64,000 nt of DNA from positions 27,244,833-27,308,832 of the forward strand of contig NC_087062.1 of NCBI RefSeq assembly GCF_963678635.1, read 5' to 3'. Both the position numbers and the translations under genes were made by a program. The notes below the pieces were generated by a model that did no database searches, had not been told where the DNA came from, and was given only the letters and a program-made list of their open reading frames with translations. This DNA comes from Symsagittifera roscoffensis. Its lineage: Eukaryota > Xenacoelomorpha > Acoela > Convolutidae. Position 1 is the first letter of the stretch. Every line of letters starts with the position of its first letter. This document shows, one piece after another, positions 56,431 to 64,000 of the stretch.

Positions 56431-57650
56431 TGTAAGCTAGAAAGTATAGCTAGTCAATCGTTAAAAATTGTTCAACGACGAAATGTTCAGTTCTTTGAGA
56501 CGTGCAACTTTCTGGAGTAAGACGCAGCCACGAGCCAACATGAAAGAGAGCGAGTTTTTGCAAGGAAAAAATTGAACTGATGATTGGATGTCATCCAAAA
56601 AAAATTACAAACATGTTCACTCGTTTTGATATAGACAATATTTGCAGTTGAATACGAGAGGCTTAACTGGGCTCTTTTGGACAATGTAAGACGATCGGTG
56701 CAGTAAATGGGTTTTTTTCATCTTCAACTGCAATCTGAAGTTTGTATATTTTCAGTAAAAGAGAAAACAAGGGCAAAAATTAATGAATTAAAACCTTTTA
56801 TAAAACTAAACACTAACTCAAACCGCAATTCCAGCTACTATTTGTCTTTATTTTTTGAGAGACTGTCCAAAACAGATGTATAAAAATTGGGAAACTCAGT
56901 TGATCATGCATTAGGCGAAATAGGAGGAATTCTTTTAGGTGCGTTGAAGTTTCATCGTAAATTTCAGTCGTCTTATGTTTTTCAATTATTTATCTCTTAA
57001 AACGACTGAAACCTATGAACTTAATTAAAAGAATTAAAGTGAGTGTCAGGAAAAAAAGTTTAACTTGAATTTTTTTTCCGCAATTCGCTTTAAATTTTAA
57101 ATTTACAACTTAAAGAAGTTGACTTTGTTTACAAATAAAATCGCTGGGAAAATTGTAAAAGAGAAACTAACTCTAAAACAATGCAAATAATTGATGCAAA
57201 TAAGTGTAAGACATTTTTTTTTATTTTGACTCTAGTTTTCCCCAATATTTGCTCTTTTTTAAAATTAACTTTTGGTTTAAGTCTCCATCAAACTAAATTT
57301 GCTAGTTTCATATCACAAAATTTTTGAAATACGATCACTGTCCAACTGAAAGCAAGGTTGTAATGAATTTTAATTTTTTCAAATGCTATGGAAAAATGTC
57401 GAAAGCTAGTGAAAAGTTTGTTAAAAAATGCCTGGAAGAAACATAAACTCGTATGAATATTTTGTCATTTTCTAAATCAGATTTTCAAAGTCTATGATTC
57501 CTGAATCCTGATTAATGTCTTAATTTAAATCGGAGTCTATATCAAGTCAAATGAGTTGTTTCTTAGAAATCATTTGTTTATGAAATAGCCCTACTGTACA
57601 AAATTGGCGAAACATGAAATTTACACCTAAAAAGTGTGGCGATACATCAA
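56431..57650. other. Intergenic AT-rich DNA
   Basis: No gene or repeat array that I can support. Confidence 0.5.
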
Positions 57651-57652
57651 AT

Positions 57653-57711
57653 GAACGTTCATTTTTTGAGACGTTCATACATCAAATGAACGTCTCAAAA
57701 AATGAACGTTC
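57653..57711. repeat. Perfect 26-bp inverted repeat with 7-nt loop
   Basis: Arm 57653..57678 (GAACGTTCATTTTTTGAGAC plus GTTCAT) is the exact reverse complement of 57686..57711, with loop ACATCAA. No paired mobile element ends were recognised next to it. Confidence 0.9.
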
Positions 57712-57719
57712 TGACCAAG

Positions 57720-58840
57720 TTCTGACTCACAAAAAAAAATAAACTTCAAGCGTATTCAAGACAAAAAAAATTAAACTTCAAGAAATCATCGAAGGATTTC
57801 TTGCTAATTAGGCACTTTAGATAGCTTCACCAGCCTAGTAGTTTGAAGAAAAAAACTTTCTGCGTTTTTGAGCGTCTGATTGGTTTTTTTTGCTAGTAAT
57901 TTTAAAAATAACAAGCCTTATTCTGAGAAATCTAGACACTACGGTGGAGTCGTTAATTTTATGTTGATGTTTGTTAATTTGCTCTGGCTTTTTTAAAAAC
58001 TTCTTTTTCTAGAATTGAGTTCGTTCGAATTCTTTATTTTTGTGATAACTGGTCAACAAATCAATCTCTTAAAAACCAAAAAACTGCTTGAAAATTTTTA
58101 GTTTGAGCATCTTATTTATTTTTCTAACAACGTAGATAAAAGCGTTTTTATAAGACTCAAATATAAACTAATGCTCCTAGTTTGCCAAATTGCTTCAGTT
58201 AAAAGCAAATAATGTGGTTTTCTTTTAAAGATGTTAACGCTTAGAACAGTTAACATATATTCGAACTGAAAATTTTTTTTTACTTGATTTCTATAATTAT
58301 CACGAGTCCATAGATCGACCTATACGTCGACCTCCAGTAACTATAAAACATGGGCTCATATACGCCCCAGTCCCCGCTTAATTTAGTCATTTATATAGCA
58401 ACTAAAGGATATAGGACCCATTTCAACCTTCCTCAGATTGTTTTGGTCCTTATTCTGGTTCAAAGCCATAAACTTGGCTGTTCAAGTAGCCTAATTGTTG
58501 ATTTAAACCAATTAAACAGCTCTTTGAGTGATGAGTGATTCATAGTACTTTCGTATACTGCCGCTTAAGAGAGTAACTTAAAAAACAATTTTTTTTTTGT
58601 GTTTCAACTCGAACTTATTGCTGTTATTAAATATTATTCGATAAGTTAGTCTGCGTCAATTTTGCCAGCGTGCGGTACATCAAACTTACCAGAATGGCCT
58701 AACAAACCGCTAGGCGTCAAAAGTGTGATTTTAAGTCCCTCATAGTAGTTTATTCTAATTATTTGTAAGTTTTACCCGCATCCGGTTTCAAGCGTTAATA
58801 ATCGATCATACTACGATTTTAGTACCAGTCTTACTGAAAT
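57720..58840. other. Intergenic AT-rich DNA
   Basis: Only short frames; the block near 58200..58540 recurs in diverged form at 60230..60530 (GATTTAAACCAATTAAACAG and CTTTGAGTGATGAGTGAT), another duplication. Confidence 0.5.
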
Positions 58841-58848
58841 TGAGAAAC

Positions 58849-59670
58849 AATCGATTTTAATCAATTACAAATCGATTATAATCTCCCTCTTAAAAATTAA
58901 ATTATAATTAAATGTAATCCATTATAATCGATTATAATCGATTAATTATTCGTCTATTTTTCGATACAATTATAATCGATTATAATCCTTTATTTTTATT
59001 CAAATTTCTATTTCGTTAGTTTTGCACAAAAACCCATTATAATCGATTAAAATTGATTATAATCCTTTTTGTTTGTCCATTTTTGTCTTCGAAGTTGCAT
59101 CTAAATTGCTTATGTTTTATGCTTTTTGTGGACGTTGGTTCCTATGAAAAATGAGAAAAATATTTTTAAAGTTTGTATAATTAATTCGAACTTTTAAGTT
59201 TTTTTTTATTTCTTCCTCATAAGAGTTGTTTTGTGATGCATGTTTTAAGCTTTTTTAAACACTAAAACATCAGCAAATTGATTTAGTTTCATGATTGATT
59301 CAGAAAATTTTTTTTTCATCTACCGCGGGAACCTTTCCACTCATATGAAAGGATCTCTATGAAACTTTTGTTTCGTGGTAAACTTTTGTGTTCAGATGAA
59401 CCAAAGTGTTCAAGAGATCTCTTTGTTAGAAATTTTCTTATTGACACAAAAATAAAAAAAACCCATAAGATATAATTCGAGTATAGGAAAATTTCGGCAA
59501 AATAAGAGATTATAATCGATTATAATCAATTATAATCGATTTTAAGAGATTATAACTTCTTGGAAAATATCACGATTATATTCAATTATAAATCCTTTAA
59601 AGACCTGATTTTGGTAATTATAATCGATTATAATCGTCAAAAAATCATCATAAAAATCCGTTATAATCGA
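58849..59670. repeat. Clusters of ATTATAATCGATTATAATCG
   Basis: Dense clusters at 58849..59065 and 59505..59670 of the palindromic unit TTATAATCGATTATAATC, more than 15 full or partial copies, separated by unrelated AT-rich sequence. Confidence 0.8.
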
Positions 59671-59802
59671 TTACTTACATTTAAACTTGGCTGCGGGTAC
59701 TTACTGTCTTTTGGCCGTATCGCAAGTCATTAATATTTTGTTGATAGTTGTTTTATTTGCTGTTGTGTTGAAAAAATATATACTTTTCTGAAGTTGAGTT
59801 CT

Positions 59803-59862
59803 TTCATTACGAGGCCAAACTGTGGATTTTGTGAATTGTAAGCGGATTCCGCAACAAGGACG
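59803..59862 (-). repeat. Inverted match to the 9.1-kb repeat
   Basis: CATTACGAGGCCAAACTGTG ... TTGTAAGCGGATTCCGCAAC is the reverse complement of about 9096..9150 with few changes; a partial copy of its start recurs at 59990. Dispersed repeat family of unknown type. Confidence 0.65.
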
Positions 59863-60999
59863 CGCCCTTTTTCTTCTTTTATTCTTTCATTTCCTTTGAT
59901 CGTTCTGACAAAACTTCAACATGTTTAAAGACTTGTCACTGGAATCCAGGAACATGCAGACACAAAATTGTGCGCCTTTTCAGTGCTCAGTTTGGCCTCG
60001 TAACGTTAAACTTGTTTCCTTTTGTGATAGCTTGCAACAAATTGACCGTTTAAATAACAAAAAACCATTTAAAAACTCATAGTTTAAGCAAATTTAATTA
60101 TTTTTCTGCACCATGGACAAAAGTTTCATTAAGGAACCCAAAATTGAACAAAGGCTCAGAAGAAAATTATCATAGTTTGTCAGATTGCTTGAATTCTAAA
60201 CAAACGCTGTGTTTTTTTCAATTTAAGGTGTTAATGTTTGAAACAATTAACATATCATATATTTCAACTAAATAGGCTCTAATTTCTCTTTTTATCAAAA
60301 AATCTTTATACCAACGTACAAATCGACGTCCAGTACTGGTCATTAATTAGGCCTCAGCCCACGTTTTAGTTTGTCAATCGAAAAAGACTAAAGTTTCAAG
60401 GGTCTATTCTATCCCCACGGACGCTTATTGTCCCTTTTCTTGTTCGGAACCATGGACTTTAACACTCAATTAGCCTAATTGTTGTTTAATACGTATTAAA
60501 CAGATCTTTGAGTGATGAGTGATGATTCATGGTTGTTTCATTTACCGCCGTTTAAAAGAGCAATTTGAAAAAAAAATTCCATTTGTATGGCCAAAAAATA
60601 TAAGCTATGCTCGAACACCCAGAGGAATTTTTCACTACTCATTCTCCTGATCTTACCTTGGAAAAACCTTAGAAAAAGCTTTAATAAAATGAGATCACCA
60701 AGATTGATTCCAACAACTGCGTAAGATGATCATTTGAAAAGCCTGATCAAAAAAAAAGCTATCTCAACCCCGCTCACATGGCTAAGCCATTGAGTGCCTT
60801 GATACGGAATTCTACACTTGTCCAGACATCGGTGAATTACGGAAGTCCTTCTAGTTGCCACTTTCAATGCAACAAGATAGGCTTAGACAGGTTTAGAGAC
60901 TAAGGAGGCGTATTCAGGTATCAAAATTGACAGGCTTGGGATACGATTTGTGTAGGCAAGTCCGGTTAACCAGATGATTTGTGAAGAATACTCGTGTGG

Positions 61000-61510
61000 T
61001 ACAGAAGACTTGCGCCAAGTGACTATGTTTTTGCAGACGATATGTGAAGACGACTTGTATAGTGGACTGACGTTGCGCAGGCGGTTTGAGCAGGCGACTC
61101 AATTGTGCAGAGGACTTTCGGAGGCCACTCTTATTGTGTAGACTACCTGCTCAAACAACTAGCGCAGTCAAATACGGTTGTGCAGGTGAGTGACTTGAGC
61201 AGAAGTCTCCAGTTGAAGAGACGACTAGGAAATTTACCGACGATTGTGCAGACAACTTGTACAGGTGAGTTGTTGAGGCTATTCCGGTTGTGCAGATGTA
61301 CATGTACATGCAGTTCCAGTTGTGCAGGAGACTCAAGCAGGCAAATCCATTTGTGCAGATGGTTGAGATGGCAAACTCGGTTGTGCAAACGACTCCAGCT
61401 GTGCATGAGGCTTTCATTGTGAAGAAGTCTTGTGCAGGCAAATCCGGATGTGCACGCGACTCCCGTTATTCAGGCGACTTACAAAAACTAAACGGGCAGC
61501 CGACTCAAGC
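61000..61510. repeat. Degenerate minisatellite around GTTGTGCAG
   Basis: About 15 occurrences of TTGTGCAG or close variants, separated by 15-40 bp of GACGACTC / GGCGACT-type sequence. GC content is higher than the surroundings. Frames on both strands (61105..61553) are products of the repeat. Confidence 0.7.
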
Positions 61511-61729
61511 AAAATTGTTATCCATTCAGGACGCAAAATGTTTTTGTCCTTGAAAACTCTCGGCTACACCGTTGTTTTGCAGATCCCAGTTAAGTTTTCA
61601 TAGCTTCGGGTTCAGTTCACTGGGTGAAAACTGTTTCAGCCCATTCCGCCCGTGAAACAGTTATTTTTTCTGCAGCTGCTTTTCCCGATTGTTATACTTA
61701 TTTTTTCATTAGAAACTTTGTGTAATTAC

Positions 61730-63135
61730 TTGAAATGAAAAATATAAGTAAGCATTAAACGTAAGCGCTGTTTGATCAAACTTTTAAATTTAAAAAATAA
61801 ACCTCTGAAGGACCAAAAGAAAAACTCGGAAAAAAATCAAAGTTTTCGTCAAAAACATTGACGAGCACAAGAAATCGATTATGAAAATCTAAATCCTAAT
61901 AGAATTTTTTGGAATAATGGAAGGTGGCCAAGAGACCCTGAACTTGTTAGGAACGCCTCTATGTCATCAATGAGCTTCATTAATATGAGCGCAATAAAAG
62001 GCTCATAATGGTCCAAAAAAAGCATTTCAAAAACATATAAAGACCACAACCTTAAAAAAAACTGGAATAGTTGAGTCGCAGTTTCTAATCGCTCACATAA
62101 ACTCAGATGCGGTAAAATTTCATCGAACACTAACAGTCACAGGATAATCAGCCGAAAAAAAAATTTCTGACAGGGATTGAAAAAACCGAACACTTGTGTC
62201 CGTTTCAGTTCATTAAGCCTACAACCGGAAAAAGAAGAAGAAAGCACGCAGCTTAAATTTTCCTAAATTTGGCTGAATTGTGTCGCAAGGAAAAGGCTGA
62301 AGAAAAAGGCTGAGAATGCTAGGAAAAAGTGAAATGATTATCACAATTCGGCCAAGTTGAAAATTAGCAAACCTGCATATTCTCTTTTGAGCTATTTTTT
62401 CAATAATTGAGCTTTGGGTTTAAATTTTTTTGGAAAGTTGAAACACATTGCGTCAAAAACAGGAAATTAACAAATCAAAATGGATCTGAATTTAGCAGGC
62501 AGAAGTAGTCCTTCACCGTTTTTGGCAGTCGAATCACATTTTTTTGTTTTCCACTTAGTACAGAAAATCCCCCTATAAAATAAATCTCTAATAGAGCACG
62601 GCACTTTGAAGAAGCTGATCAATGAATTTGGTTTATATCGGTAAAACTGGTGAAAACTAAAAAAAAAGTGATTGTCTGCCTGTAATAAAAAATGATATAT
62701 TTTTTACTTACCTAATTTCTTTTTCTTCACACTTCTCAAGATTATTCTGCTTTCAGCTTAAAATAACGTAGTTAGTCTATATTACAATGCTCTTTTACTT
62801 TTTTAGCAAACAATTTTTGTCAAATAGTTAAATCAGTTTGGTAAACCAAAATCACCAAATCTTTGATCTGTTTGCTTGAAAAACAAGTATTGAAAAAAAA
62901 TGCTATACTCTTTGCTCTGTCGCCAGAAATACAAGCCTCTATTATTAAACAATTTGTGTGTTATTTTAGCAAAAAAGAATTCAAAATCTGGATTTTCTGT
63001 GTTTTAGCAAAAAAACTTGTCTTTTAATACGTTCTTTTAGATTTTGTTATGAGGATGTCATAAAGTCAAACAAATTTGAGAAGTTTTTTGAATGTTATTT
63101 TGCAAAAATTAGCTTTATTAATTGTTCTAACACGT
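61730..63135. repeat. Duplicated 1.4-kb segment, copy 2
   Basis: Direct partner of 54968..56430. It ends close to where a fragment of a second DNA-element copy begins (63185). Confidence 0.7.
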
Positions 63136-63184
63136 GTTAGTTGTTGCAATAAGTAACATTTTTGCAAGTTTTTTTTTATCAATT

Positions 63185-63720
63185 CAATTGAAGTTTTTGA
63201 GTATAATCAATTGCTTGTTTTTAAATAAATAGTTCCATTCTGTGATTTTGATTAATGAGTTTTTCAGAGCAAATGTCTGGAAATCTTATTCCAAACGCTA
63301 TCATGCAGGAATTTGAATTTTTAATATCTTTTAAAAAAAGAAGAAACAAAGAATAGTGCTGAGGAGTTTTGACATCTTTGGAGTTCGGGTAGGGAATAAA
63401 AAAATTCTTTAAAATTTTATCATACGACTTTTTGACTAATTTGTGAATTTTCTAGAATAAATAAAAAAATTTTGTTGTCAGGTGTAACTCAGCAACAAGT
63501 TTAAAGCTTGGATACTCAAAGTCTTTGATTGAGTAACAGTCCTCAAAAAGGCCTTTACTTAGTCGGAGAAATCTAATTTGTACCATTTCAACGTCCAGAA
63601 AGTTATAAAAAAAGAAAGAGTCAAAATTTTTTTCATCAATTAAGATCTAATTCAATCAGGAAGTCACCGGAATATTTTGTTTTTTCTTATAGAGTAACAC
63701 AAAAAAGCTCTTTAGAGTAA
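63185..63720 (-). pseudogene. Broken homologue of the 192-aa element gene
   Basis: Aligns along its length with 25753..26331 (same order of blocks, for example TCTGGAAATCT, GGGAATAAAAA and TTTCTAGAATAAATAAAAAA-type matches) but with many substitutions and indels. It is followed, as in the complete element, by a CRE-type promoter. Confidence 0.75.
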
Positions 63721-63794
63721 CACAATTTTTTCAAATAATAATTTTTTTAACCCAAATACATGTTTAGGAACCAAAGTTGTGTCTTGAGTTCTGA

Positions 63795-63870
63795 TTGGAT
63801 TACAGTTTCTCTGGAAAATTCTACAAATTCCGTCATTAAATTCCATTTGCGTAGGCAATGACGTCACTTC
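63795..63870 (+). promoter_or_regulatory. CRE-type promoter of the second element copy
   Basis: CTGATTGG (inverted CCAAT), then TTGCGTAGGCAATGACGTCA with the CRE at 63859..63866 and CTTCTA after it. One 60-bp unit is present in place of three. Confidence 0.6.
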
Positions 63871-64000
63871 TACAACAAGACTGATGTCCCTTCCTATGAA
63901 ACATACATGCTCGAAGAAATCTCAGTTATTTTCATCTCTTCGAAGTCAAATAAATGAATCAATTTTTAATGAACCAGTTTGATTGATATAGCTTTTTCAT

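Noticed and set aside
61105-61553. Overlapping frames of about 90-105 codons on both strands
   Set aside because: All are translations of the GTTGTGCAG minisatellite.

Overview
The window is AT-rich eukaryotic nuclear DNA, most likely from an invertebrate animal. The evidence is an intron-containing HSP70 gene with GT..AG introns, several classes of animal-type transposable element, and a protein-primed DNA polymerase whose closest relatives, as far as I know, sit in cnidarian and other invertebrate genomes. I cannot name the species. I see no rRNA, tRNA or CRISPR array. Apart from HSP70, nearly everything recognisable is mobile-element material in varying states of decay.

The centrepiece is a 15,027-bp DNA element at 15953..30979. 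It has terminal inverted repeats of roughly 450 bp, G/C-rich tips (AGTAGTAG...CTACTACT) and a perfect 6-bp target duplication (ATTACT), the anatomy of Maverick/Polinton elements. It encodes a B-family DNA polymerase next to a zinc-finger module, a second zinc-finger gene that is spliced, a pair of PC4-like (ssDNA-binding) domains split by one in-frame TAA, and four small proteins I do not recognise, two of them duplicated. I find no retroviral-type integrase, packaging ATPase, protease or jelly-roll capsid. Its intergenic regions look like virus promoters: a 3 x 60-bp array of perfect CRE sites plus TATA box before the polymerase operon-like block, three CArG boxes plus TATA between two divergent genes, and clusters of CCAATCAG boxes before other genes. 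A motif TGCGTAGGC recurs next to these sites. The polymerase copy is dead or altered: its catalytic DTDS motif reads DTGS, a TGA separates its N-terminal finger, and an 11-bp deletion shifts its C-terminus.

The element landed inside a decayed env-bearing LTR retroelement lying on the minus strand: LTR-like repeat at 45.8-46.0 kb, gag-like 40-43 kb, RT/RNase H/integrase relics 32.9-39 kb, envelope-like relic 10-15.9 kb, LTR-like repeat at 9.15 kb. Afterwards a block containing the right end of the DNA element and the adjacent retroelement part was duplicated (29597-31007 = 34911-36337; 32955-34910 = 36340-38294). A fragment of a second, diverged copy of the DNA element starts near 63.2 kb and runs off the window.

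Left flank (1-9 kb): dispersed repeats, a gag-like relic, a SET-domain gene relic on the minus strand, an unknown reading frame with one TGA, and two minisatellites. Right flank (46-64 kb): a decayed non-LTR retrotransposon (48-50.6 kb, plus strand), a three-exon HSP70 gene (52.3-54.9 kb, minus strand) without an EEVD tail, a 1.4-kb duplication (55.0-56.4 and 61.7-63.1 kb), a perfect 26-bp hairpin, ATTATAATCG satellite-like tracts, and a degenerate minisatellite.
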